Shown here in pieces: positions 1 to 10,500 of a stretch of DNA of 64,000 nt. This DNA is from Takakia lepidozioides. Lineage: Eukaryota > Streptophyta > Takakiopsida > Takakiales > Takakiaceae. The position numbers and the translations under genes are program-made. The stretch spans positions 14,632,001 through 14,696,000 of the forward strand of contig CM060734.1 in assembly GCA_030704615.1 (NCBI GenBank), read 5' to 3'. The notes below the pieces were generated by a model. It worked only from the letters and a program-made list of their open reading frames with translations. It was not told where the DNA came from and searched no databases. How positions within the stretch are numbered: position 1 is the stretch's first letter; the number at the start of each line of letters is the position of its first letter.

Positions 1-1389
1 ACGGAAGCCACTGTTTAGGACTCCCAGAAGCATCATGTTTAGGAGCATTTAGGCCCGTCCGAGCTCGAGTTGAGGCCCTAGCATTTTACAATGAGCTGTG
101 CAAATCCATGAGAGGTCCCTGCAAGCCATGCCAAGAGTAGTATAGAACCAAAAGTCCTTCCAAGGCTGTGTTAGAGTAGGATCATCAAATTGCACCGCGC
201 ATATCTCTCTTGCATCATCTAGGGGATTCAAACCCAGTCCGGTGGGGGAGAATGGCGGTTTTGAAGTATTTTTTATCTGGGAACTCCACTCTGTCAAGAT
301 CTTCATAATCGGGATTATGGTCTTCTCTGTACATCAACATTTGACATTGAGACTGGAATAGAAAGCTCATTGCTCTACTACTATGCGCTCATACCGGTTG
401 GGCATGGCCACTCCTTTGTAGCTAAAGTAAGCTGGAATTCTTATTTGTAAGATGTTATTCAGATTGGTATTGGTTTTGCAAGCACAGTGTAGGGTCCACC
501 TCTTTACAAAGCCTTATGTGCAGGCATACTATGGTGAAGAGAGGGACAGCTTGGGGCTGGTCTAAACAAGTTCCTCTGGTTTCCTGCTTTGCAGTGCTTT
601 GCAGAGAATAGCAGTGGCAGAAGAGGTTCTTCCAGCTCCACGAGCTACAGGAGAGTCATTTGGAGTGAATGTGCCTGACCACATAAAACAATCAGTCTCT
701 ATGTCTTTGTCCAAGGTTGGCCAACCCAACCAGTGTAGGGGATCTCAGCACCCACAAATCCTTCAATTGGCTCGGAGGTGCTACTAGGAACGCTTGGCTT
801 GCAGCAATGCCTAACTTTTAAGCACCCTAAGGCTGGTTCAATCAAGCCACACTTCAGAGACCTGGATGTACTAGTTTCAGTTGCCACTTTCTTCACTAGT
901 TCTGTTTTTTATCTGCTCAGAGAGAAATGAGGGTGCACAATATATAACAGGGTCGTGTACTTGTCATTGATAGGTGGATTGACGCAATCATCTCCAACAT
1001 GTATTTTGCAGATTGGGGACTATCTGCTAGTGCATGAACATGGCTGTCATTCCAAGTTAGCTTTGCTTGCAAGGGAGAGTCTGCAGTTTTGGTAAGTTCA
1101 ATTCACTCGCTAGCTAGCTCAGTTGAGATTCAGTTCAATTGGTGTATTTCACTCCACCTTTAGCACACTAAGGATTCCCAAAGAATTCAATTTGTCACAT
1201 TATATGAGCAAGAGGGCAGAGGATGATTGTCAAAAGAGTTTGCCAAAGAGGAATGAATTGAACTAAGATTCATCTATACTTAACAAGCCTCCCCAACGTC
1301 TTGCTCAGCCTTCCTGTGATTCCAACCAGATGAGTGATATAACGAGGCATTTCAGCAGATTCAGATACGTATGTCTGTCTCTTGCTTAA
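1..1389. other. No recognisable gene
   Basis: Only short, uncharacteristic open frames occur on both strands. No domain motif, RNA gene or repeat structure was recognised. The composition resembles intergenic plant DNA next to the degenerate PPR sequence that begins near 1390. Confidence 0.6.
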
Positions 1390-2185
1390 GTGCATCAAGA
1401 TGAAAGGTTTGGAAGCTGGAAACAGGTGCACACTCACATTATCCAAAGTGGATTCACGCCAAATATTTTTCTACTCAACACCTTTGTCAACATGTATGTT
1501 AAGTGTGGGAGCATCATGGATGCTCGCCAAGTTTTCCACATAGTGCCTCAACAATCTTTGATCACGTGGATATAATGTTGGCAGGATTTACCAAGGATGG
1601 GTGTGGTAGGAATGCTTTGGAGACCTATGAGCAACTGTTGCGCGAAGGGTGAAGCCCAACCACATCATGTTTGTTTGTGTTTGCAATGCGTGTGCAAGGC
1701 TGGGAGCTCTGGAAAAGGGGAAAGAGGTCCATGGTGACATCGTCAAAGCTGGATTTGTACCAGATGTCATTCTGAACATTGCTCTGGTGGACATGTATTC
1801 CAAATGGGTGCATTAAGGATGCGAAGGGAGTTTTCAACACTATGGCTGAACGAGATGTGGTGTCATGGAACGTGGGGGGAACGTGATGCTTGCAGGGTAT
1901 GCACAACAGGGACATGGTATGGAGGCTTTGGAGACCTATGATCAAATATTGATGGGGGAAGGGGTGAAGCCCGACCACATCAAGTTGCAGCATACTGGTA
2001 CTTCACAGCCATGGCGGCTCTCTCAGCCCCTCCATTTTTTTTTCTTCTGTTTTTTTTTGGCGCTGGGTCCTTCCCCTTGCTTATGCTGATCATTAAAGTG
2101 GCAATTGTACCAGCTGTCATTCTGAACTCTGTCCTGGTGGACATGTATGCCAAATGTGGGTGCAGCAAGCCTGATTACCACTGGG
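1390..2185 (+). pseudogene. PPR-repeat protein fragment, degenerate
   Basis: Pentatricopeptide repeat proteins are organellar RNA-binding proteins built from about 35-residue helical hairpins. The first block, at 1390-1575, reads through phrases such as KQVHTHIIQSGF and NMYVKCGSIMDARQVF, which are diagnostic of plant PLS-type PPR units. The reading then moves between frames (ALETYEQLL near 1620, GALEKGKEVHGDIVKAGF near 1705, NVMLAGYAQQGHGMEAL near 1885). Near 2000-2090 it is interrupted by unrelated sequence containing T-rich runs, after which another unit (LVDMYAKCGC) follows. In-frame stops and frameshifts mean no continuous protein is possible. The sequence is a decayed copy. Similar repetitive PPR debris is known from fern and lycophyte genomes, which informs the organism guess. 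Confidence 0.8.
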
Positions 2186-2479
2186 CTACATGCTGGTTGT
2201 CAGGCAGTTACGATTAAAGACGTAGAAAACCATAAACAAAACGTAGGACTAGGAAACGCAAATTGCCCTGTGAAGTGGAGTTGTCAAGTTTTGCTTTGTC
2301 GGTAGGAATTTAGAATGTGTTAGATCCACCCATAGCTGCCGCAGACCCCTGCACTTACCGCAGTCGGGTAGGTGGATCGTTGAGCCCAACCTACACCGCA
2401 ATTTATCACGACCCCCTAGGCTAGTATGCCGTCACCCTGGCCGCGCGCGACCAGGGCTCGTCAGGCTGCCAGGCTCACA

Positions 2480-2790
2480 TTTGAGGTAGATGTACACCAG
2501 AGGAATGTCCAAAATTACATCTGATACAATTCCAGCTTTGAGAATGTCACCATGAACCTCTTTGCCCCTTCTCAGGGCTGCTAGGCTCACATATGCATAT
2601 TACAAACACAAATGAACATGACCTGGTCTGGCTTCATCCCATCCCACATCATTTTCTCTTAGGTTTCCAAAGCCTTAATCCCATACCCATGCTGCACATA
2701 CCTTGCAATCATGGCACTCCAAAATACCACATCTCGTTCAGCCATATTGTCGAACTCTCCCTTCGCATACCACGTTGGATGTGGTTGTGG
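2480..2790 (-). pseudogene. Second PPR fragment, opposite strand
   Basis: Reading the minus strand from about 2790 gives FDNMAERDVVFWSAMIARY followed by VQHGYGIKALET and, in another frame, a segment ending GMKPDQVMFICV. This is one PPR unit plus part of the next. It closely resembles the plus-strand fragment at 1390-2185, suggesting a small inverted duplication of a PPR source gene. Frame breaks make it non-functional. Confidence 0.7.
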
Positions 2791-2860
2791 GTTCAAACCA
2801 CGGTCTGGTGTATCATGAAGGTGTCCACCTTTTAGCTGGAAGGCAGTAGCCCTTGTGGTG
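2770..2860 (+). repeat. tRNA-like B-box segment, possible SINE
   Basis: GGTTCAAACC at 2790-2799 lies in a G/T-rich context resembling a tRNA T-arm and RNA polymerase III B box. A convincing A box and full cloverleaf are not seen, so a SINE remnant is more likely than a tRNA gene. The assignment is weak. Confidence 0.3.
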
Positions 2861-3850
2861 AAGTGACACCATAAGTTACGCTCCCTTCGGGAGGCGTCGT
2901 ACTCTCTCATTCTCTCTCTCGTAACTGCCTTCCAAGTCTTTGTTTATTACTACTTCCTACATGCCTGAGCTCCCAACACACTTATAGCCGGGACGAACCT
3001 TCAAATCCCTTCACAAAGCGAAACGTTTTCCCAAGTCGGTCTCCCCTGCTTGGAGCGATCCAAAGTTTCAACCTCAATGGTCAGTCCATTGGGTGAATGA
3101 TAGCCATTCAAACCTCTAGGTGATTCCCGAGATCTAATGAAACCAATAGCCATTCCTTGGCCCAAGGCCCCTCCAACGGCCGGGTATTTGCCTTCAAATA
3201 TCCTCGGCGGAAGGGGGCAATACCTCCCTTAAAACTTCCATTTTGAAGTTAAGGGGGTCCGGATAAAATCCCTTGTTCAAGGCGGATTTACTCCGCTGAA
3301 TAATAAATAACAAATAACTAAAACCTTCCTACAAATGCATGAAATCCGTAGAAATAGAGAACCCTCATAGGATCCTGGAATTAAGAACACCATGAATAGT
3401 GCACAAGAAATCAAAGGCATAGGGAGAAAACCCCCCTTAAAATACCCGTATCAGGGACCAGCAGTCCCTGGTAGAGTCTGTTGCGATATCCAGCGGTTAA
3501 AACCGATACCCCCGCCACGCAGCGCGGCGTTACTGGCCCGCCGCCGGCGCTGGTCCAATGGGTAATAGTAGGCTCCCGTCGTCCCTGCCGCTCGTGTCGT
3601 ACCTACACGGGCCCGGCTATGGCGCCTGGTGCTGCCACGCAATGTGCCAACAACTTTGTGGCAACCACCTCATGGCTTAGGGCTACTATGGTGGTGTGTG
3701 GGAGCCGAAAGAGCAAGAATACCTTGCTGATTTCCTCACAGCCGCCATAGCTCGGTGGAAAGAAGCCTAGAGTCCAAGAGACACAAACCCTAGCTTGGCG
3801 TGGCTAAACCCCTTGGAGAAATGGCTAAACTGCCAGAGCGGCCATGGATG
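2861..3850. other. Intergenic, no gene recognised
   Basis: Short ORFs on both strands around 3450-3750 are GC-rich and have no recognisable domain. The block at 2950-3480 could be an old LTR or untranslated repeat remnant, but no paired copy is present in the window to show it. Confidence 0.5.
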
Positions 3851-4930
3851 GGGTTGTGACGGGCTGTGCCGGTGGCCTTTTGGGGCTGTGACGGCCTGTG
3901 AGGGGCTGTGACAGGTCGTGCCTGAGGCCTTTGGGGCTATGAGGGGCTGTGGCGAGCTGTGACGGGCTGTGAGGGGTTGTGACAGGCTGTGCCCAGTGGC
4001 CTGTGGGGCTGTGACAGGCTGTGAGGGGCTGTGACAGGCCGTGCCTGAGGTCTTTGGGGCTGTGAGGGGCTGTGCCGGTGGTCTTCAGGGCTGTGATGGG
4101 CTGTGACGGGCTGTGACGGGCTGTGAGGGCCTGCGAGGGCCTGTGCCGGTGGCCTTCGGGGTCGTGACGGGCTACGCCGGTGGCCTTGGGGGCTGTGATG
4201 GGCTGTGAGGGGCTGTGTCAGGCCGTGCCTGAGGCCTGTGGGGCTGTGACGGGCTGTGAGGGGCTGCGATAGGCTGTGCCCGTGGCCTTTGGGGCAGTGA
4301 CGGGCTGTGACAGGCCGTGCCTGAGGCCTTTGGGGCTGTGACGGGCTGTGAGGGGCTGTGACAGGCCGTGCCTGAGGCCTGTGGGGCTGTGACGGGCTGT
4401 GAGGGGCTGCGATAGGCTGTGCCCGTGGCCTTTGGGGCAGTGACGGGCTGTGACAGGCCGTGCCTGAGGCCTTTGGGGCTGTGACGGGCTGTGAGGGGCT
4501 GTGACAGGCCGTACCTGAGGCCTTTGGGGCTGTGACGGGCTGTGAGGGGCTGTGTCAGGCCGTGCCTGTGGCCTTTGGGGCTGTGAGGGGCTGTGACAAG
4601 CCGTGCCTGAGGCCTTTGGGGCTGTGACGGGCTGTGAGGGGCTGTGTCAGGCCGTGCCTGAGGCCTTTGGGGCTGTGAGGGGCTGTGACAGGCTGTGCCT
4701 AGTGGCCTGTGGGGCTGTGACGGGCTGTGCGGGGCTGTGACAGGCTGTGCCCTATGGCCTGTGGGGCTGTGACGGGCTGTGACAGGCTGTGGCGAGCTGT
4801 GATGGGCTGTGCCCTATGGCCTGTGGGGCTGTGACGGGCTGTGGCAGGCTGTGCCCAGTGGCCTGTGGGACTGTGACGGTTGTGACCAGTGAGCTGTGTG
4901 GGCCTGTGCTGGTCTGTGGTGGCCCGTGTT
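3851..4930. repeat. G-rich minisatellite, 51-bp unit
   Basis: About 1.1 kb of tandem repeats is built from 10-bp modules of the type GGGCTGTGAC, GGGCTGTGAG and CAGGCCGTGC. These assemble into a roughly 51-bp unit ending in CCTGAGGCCTTT; consecutive units at about 4331 and 4382 show the spacing clearly. The strand is strongly G-rich and T-rich. Open frames through the repeat follow from 51 being divisible by three and are not taken as genes. Confidence 0.9.
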
Positions 4931-5620
4931 GACCTGTGGACGGCCTGTGCTGACTCGTGGAGGCACTGGTGGACTGCCTAAGGACTGGCATGTGGTCTTG
5001 AAGGCCGAATTTTGAAGCTTGTGGAGGGCGGTTTGAGGAGTATCTTCATGATATTCCCATGGTCATGCAAGTGAGGGAAGAGAGGAGAGGAAGAGTGTTG
5101 GGATGAGGGCATGCTGGGGTTAGGCATTGCTTTAGCTTCTCTTCCTTGTAGTTTCCACCCTCTCATTAGGCCAAGACCTTTCCGTAGGTGGAGGCAAGAG
5201 TCAGTCCGGGTTTGGGCTGGGGTGTCCTTGCAGGAGCAACACCGTGGAGTTGTTTTTGGTGTGGGGGAGTTGTCGTTCTGATTTCTTGTGTTTGGATCCC
5301 CTCCATACCTGCATGCTTGACTGTGCGCCATGCTAGTTTTGTGTGGGCGCTTGTTTTTATAGGTGATTGGTCCGGATTTGATCACCGGCCAGTCCTAGAG
5401 CATGCTGTCGATGGTGAGGCTGGGGTGATGACCAGCCAGACCATCATTGTTTCTCCTGTGGTGAGGTTGGAGGTGATGACCAGCCAACCATAGGAGTGCT
5501 TGCGGTGGATGCAGGTACAGGTGTAGGCTATGTTAGGAACTTAGTATTCCAAACCATAAGCCGCAACAGGTTCTCTACCCGGTTACCTTGTGGAGAGGGG
5601 GTTAGAGACATGTTCATGAC
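4931..5620. other. Intergenic, possible Gypsy leader
   Basis: No gene recognised. The 3' part (about 5520-5620) directly precedes the gag-like frame at 5624 and may be retrotransposon leader sequence. No LTR pair was found. Confidence 0.4.
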
Positions 5621-5623
5621 CGG

Positions 5624-6095
5624 TTGAGTGTCAACACGGAGGTGCCACTAGTTGTTGGGGACAGTGCCGGTTCGAGCACTAGCGATACTAGTGGGTACAC
5701 GAGACGAGGTGTGCGGTTTAGGCCACCTTTACCTCCTGTGTCTTCTACGGAAGGTTCTGATTCGGATTGTGAATCAGGAGGACTCATACCGGCGGTGCAA
5801 GTTGTTTCTTTGCCATTGTTGTGGGACACAATGGAGGAGATGTATGGAGCTACCAAGGGGCCACGAAGGTACTCTGGGGCGGTGGGCACCATCGAGTTGG
5901 ATGATTTTATCCAAGAGTTTGATAGTTGGTGTGATTTGCAGCAAATGCGCAATCCACAACTATTTACGCATTTCTTGGCATGGAAGGGGTTGTTTTCAGC
6001 ACCTTGAGGGGCCGCCTATGGATGATTACCATGAGTTCAGGCGGGGGCATGAGGTTGAGATACTGCCAAGTTTGGGTCAACTCTGCCATCGACAT
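5624..6095 (+). pseudogene. Ty3/Gypsy gag N-terminal remnant
   Basis: The frame opens with a Ser/Thr/Asp-rich segment followed by VGTIELDDFIQEFDSW and MRNPQLFTHFLAWKG, a pattern typical of the capsid region of plant Ty3/Gypsy gag proteins. The frame stops at 6007, but the next gag residues (HLEGPPMDDYHEF) continue in the adjacent frame, so one frameshift is present. Similarity ends near 6090, where the sequence runs into an integrase tail on the opposite strand. Gag and integrase therefore meet tail to tail, which cannot be an intact element. Confidence 0.65.
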
Positions 6096-6624
6096 TGGGA
6101 AGGTGACATGGCGCACAATTACGCACATGGTCCTTCCAAGTCATGCCATCCCGACCCTCTAAGATCAGGACCCCTGAGGGCAACACCTCTCGAACCCTCA
6201 GAATAACACGCCCTGCAGTAACATCCAGAGTCGTAGGAGCAGTCTGCTGCAAATAAACATAGTCACCAGGGCTAAACCTCCGAACCCCAGGACGATATCC
6301 TCCACCATGTATAGTGGCATACCTCAACGTATCACGGTGCTGTGCAATGGCAAGGTTCTCAAAAGCCATGGGCATGACTTTCTTGAACAACTCTGCACGC
6401 TGATCACATGCACGTACCCACACGTCTGGATCGTCAAGGTTAAGGACTTGAGCAGTGTCCCTACGAATGGCTGTAGGCAAATCCGGCTCTCGGCCAAAGA
6501 GAAGGAAATATGGTGAGAAGGAGGCAAGTGATGCTTGTTTGCTGAACCTGTAGCCCATGGCTAACCAAGGAACCTGAAGATCCCAATCTCCTAGGTGTCC
6601 ATTCTGCAAGCCATACTTGCGCAA
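6037..6624 (-). pseudogene. Ty3/Gypsy integrase C-terminal remnant
   Basis: The minus-strand frame contains SPYFLLFGREPDLPTAI, the conserved stretch just after the integrase catalytic core in Ty3/Gypsy polyproteins. It is followed by a basic C-terminal part with YRPGVRRFSPGDYVYLQ, the usual SH3-like GPY/F region. The catalytic core, RNase H and reverse transcriptase are absent. The fragment is open for 195 codons but truncated at both ends and opposed to the gag remnant. Confidence 0.8.
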
Positions 6625-7561
6625 ACGAGGTAGCCTATACTATATGCGCACACAAATGCATGCATATGGAGGAATGTATGCGTGCATACAAATTTTAGAT
6701 ATGCATAGGAACAATTTTATATGCACAACACTTAAATAAGGGTACCCAAAAATAAAATAAAATTTGTGATTCATCTAATCTTAGGGTCCATAGTCAAAAT
6801 ATCAAAGGATGGAATAAGAATATTCTATATAGAATATTCCATATTCATTGTATTATTATTCCACATGGGTGAGTGTAGGAATAGGAGATGAACATGTTGC
6901 TTTTATGGCTTTCCAACATGAGAAAAAAGGTCGAAAAATTAAAAAGTGACGAGGCACGGCTCCTTGTTAGATACAAATGGTGAAGGTACGGGCTCTTCCA
7001 ATGGTGGGAGTCTAGTTTGAAGTTCAGAATGGAGCAATGCTAAGGGAATGCTAGGGAGCTTTGTTACATAGGTTTTGCAGTATCTATATATCTATCTTCT
7101 GAAACATTTTTATTTTACAAAAACATAATGTCCATCAGAGATAGAACCCACAACCTATCGGGTATCAAGCCTAGTTCATACCACTACACTACCCATTCAG
7201 ACTTGAAACACTAATGAAATGAAACACTAATGAGATAAAGATAGTCACCCTGTGTGTACATAACATGCCACAATACTCGTAAGGGTTGATCTTACTAATG
7301 ATGAAATTTGATAGTGCTGAAGTGCATGTCGAACTTGCATTAAGGTAAAGGGATCTATGAAATGCAGTAGAGATCTATGTACAAACTATTACATAGATAA
7401 ATCAAATGACAGGAAGATAACATGAAATCTGATTTCAACACCATGTCATTTGCCCCATTTGTTTTACCTTACACTAGAGAGAAATACATGTATCATAAAA
7501 AATAACAAAAAATTCGGACTGACAATGAGGACAATGTATTGTATATGTAATTTCTAATTAC
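6625..7561. other. AT-rich left flank of element A
   Basis: No gene recognised. It contains a tRNA-like SINE segment on the minus strand (7137-7195). From about 7340 the sequence is shared with the start of A' after the gap. The true left terminus of element A was not identified. Confidence 0.5.
7137..7195 (-). repeat. tRNA-derived SINE head (putative)
   Basis: On the minus strand, TGGGTAGTGTAGTGG (near 7181-7195) resembles an RNA polymerase III A box, and GGTTGTGGGTTCTATCTC (near 7137-7154) resembles a B box at the expected distance. The B box departs from consensus, so a SINE or tRNA pseudogene is more likely than a functional tRNA. Confidence 0.4.
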
Positions 7562-10500
7562 CTACATAACATCATCAGCTGATACTTCATCATCCGTGTC
7601 ATAAGCCTGTGATTCAGAGGCATACACATCCATGAAAGCCTCAACTCTACGCAACCTATCCACGGATTGTCCAACAATAGCTGCTCTTCGGTCAAACAAG
7701 AGATCATTGGAAAGACCTACATCACGTTGTTGATGTATTGAATGCAAAGCTTGGGACTCGGCATACGAAGGTAGATAAAACGATGAAAGAGGACTTTGGG
7801 GTAGACTATCGTAGATGGTCCGCACAATCCCATCACTGCATCACACATACATGTATACTTATGTTAACAAATCAAATGGGAATGGTTTGCTTTGCAAATA
7901 ATATAGAGATTGCAACAAAGGGAATGGAGGCGAGACATACTCACTAGGAAGTACTGCCGAGATGAAGACCAAGCTTGCGTGCCACCTTAGGAGCGGGGGG
8001 TTCCAACAAACTCACAGGACGTTGAATGGTTGGAGTTACCACAGATGAAACCAAAACGGGTTGAGTATTTTGAAGTGCAGAGAGACGTGCTGCATACAAC
8101 GTCTGGTCCCCCTCAAGACCAAATACGTGACGTCCAGACTCGCGGGCAGCAATAAATGTAGAACCTGCAGGAAAAAAACATGCAATGATGATATTATATC
8201 GGATAACAGTTAATGATCATGAATCAGCTCAGAAGATTTTAATTACAAAATGGAGACCAATGCAAACCTGTGCCAGCTGTGAGATCCAAAATGCGGGAGC
8301 CAAGAGGTGAGCATGTCTCCAACAACACTTGCATGAAGGCGGGACTACGGTCTCGCGCACCCCTCCAGGCTTGTTGAGGAGTTTGCATGGGTAGTGCAAC
8401 ATCTGGAATGTGGTTGTAGATGACATACAACTCAACAGGGTCTGCAAGGGGGTCCACAACTTTGCCAGACTCACGCAGTTTGAATAGTCCTCCTTGCTTG
8501 GTGAGGACATGGGCGTGGAAGAACATGGTCTGTTAGACGTGCCATGTCCACAAAAACAGTGCACCCGGATGGTTTAATAATATGTATGAGAGTAGGAAGA
8601 TGAAACATCAAACAATGAGATATTGAAGAGGGATGATTTTTACCTTTCCTGTCTGAGTGTGTAGAGGGGTGGTATTGATGCAAGTATATTTCCTTGATAA
8701 TACGGAAATAGAGCTGCCCCTGGAGTAAGAAAAGAGCTCCAATGCAAATGAATCATCGGAGCCCTGCAAGAACACCAAGCATCCATTGTCATCCAACATG
8801 TCATTAGCAATACCGTTTATCAAAAGCATTCCAGGGAGGAACCTGTACACCATCCAAACAGCCCTGTACAGGCATTCCTGTTGGGCAGTCCACGATGATC
8901 ATGTCCACAGCCACATGCACGCTTTTTCCATCCACAACACTAGACCAAGTTCCTGGCAACTGCAAACAACATACAGAAAATGTAGGAGTCAATAGCCGGA
9001 TGATGAGGATATAAAAACATCGAAGAATTCCTTACATTCAAGTTTGTTTATTGGGGGAAACTCACATTTTTTAAGAACTCCATGAGCTCTTTCAAGGTTG
9101 CATCAGGAGATGTACTTGAGGCCTCCACCATATCAATGAAATGAGTAGGCATGATCGTCATGCGATACATGCTAGGTGCACCACCAGAAAATGACACTGT
9201 ACTGTAAGGATGTTCGCCTGCCTTTGGCTTGTTTCCTCGAGTAGTAGGTGCAGGCACTACAACCAACTGATTTGAAGGATGTGAAGAACTACCAATAGGA
9301 CCAGCAATAGAAGCCACATCTGCATTGGGGGCCACGCCTGCATTGACATCCGCACCTTTTCTTTTTCGTGATTTGCGTTTTGGTACACCCACAACGGCAG
9401 GGACCACTTGGGCTACAGCGTCAGCGGCCTGTGTAGCAATCTCTTCTGCATGCTCCAGATCAAGAACAGGGACTTCAGTGGAGATACCCCCTTCATCACT
9501 CACTGACTGCCTGCGAACACATTCCTTATGAAGTCCCATTTCTGCATAGGGGATAGTACCCTTGGGCATATCCAAATACCAACCCCCCCCCCTTCCCGGT
9601 GTTCCACACCCCAATCTTCCTCAATTGCAGGTGTGTACATGGAAGCTTGTTGAGCACCAAACTTCCAGGCCATCAGAAACTTGGGCTCAGCCTTAAGTCG
9701 ATCACTCGGTACAAGCACAAATCTCATGTACCTAAAATACAAACACATTCAAAGTTATTGTGGAGACAAATATTTATGCAACCTGTTCAACAATTGAACA
9801 AGCACATTAAGAAACATGTATATCCCAATGTACTAGAAAAATACTTGAAGCATAGACATTTTTGACTTACAAGGTGTATACACTATCCATGTACAATGCA
9901 ATGGAAAGATGGTACCTGAATAAAATCCGTCTCACCACCTTCTCCCCACCTGTTTGTTGTTCCCAATCATTGCCTCTGAATGGCCCCTTTGGCAATGAGA
10001 ACTCTCTATGAAACAACTCATTGAAATGAGTCATCTTCCATGTATCCATGTAGTCTCCCAGACTCTCACTCTCTCCTTCCTCCAAGGCAACATGAAATTG
10101 GCCAAGCTGAGTGGTGTACAAGGCAAACTGAGCCAAGGCAACCTTGCGAAGCTGCCAGAAAATACAGTCAGTTAAATAACTATGTTAATGTGTCATCAAC
10201 AAAATGAATTAATTGCATTGAGAAGATAGTGATTGTATATGTACCTGCCACCAAAAAGTCCTTCTATTCAGCCAAGGATCAAGTGTTGGCCCACTGATAG
10301 GCCCGGGTGGAAAAAAATTACGGTCGTGAAGTGTTTGGTCTCCATTCCATATATGTAGCCATTCCACCTTTTCTTCAGGATCCACCCGGGCGGTAGCAAT
10401 GTTCACCATTTTCTCTTGGGTCATTTCCTCTGATCCTGCCTTTACACGTGACCAATGCAGTTTAAGTTCTTGGAGAAACCCCTCTCCAAGGGTTGGATCA

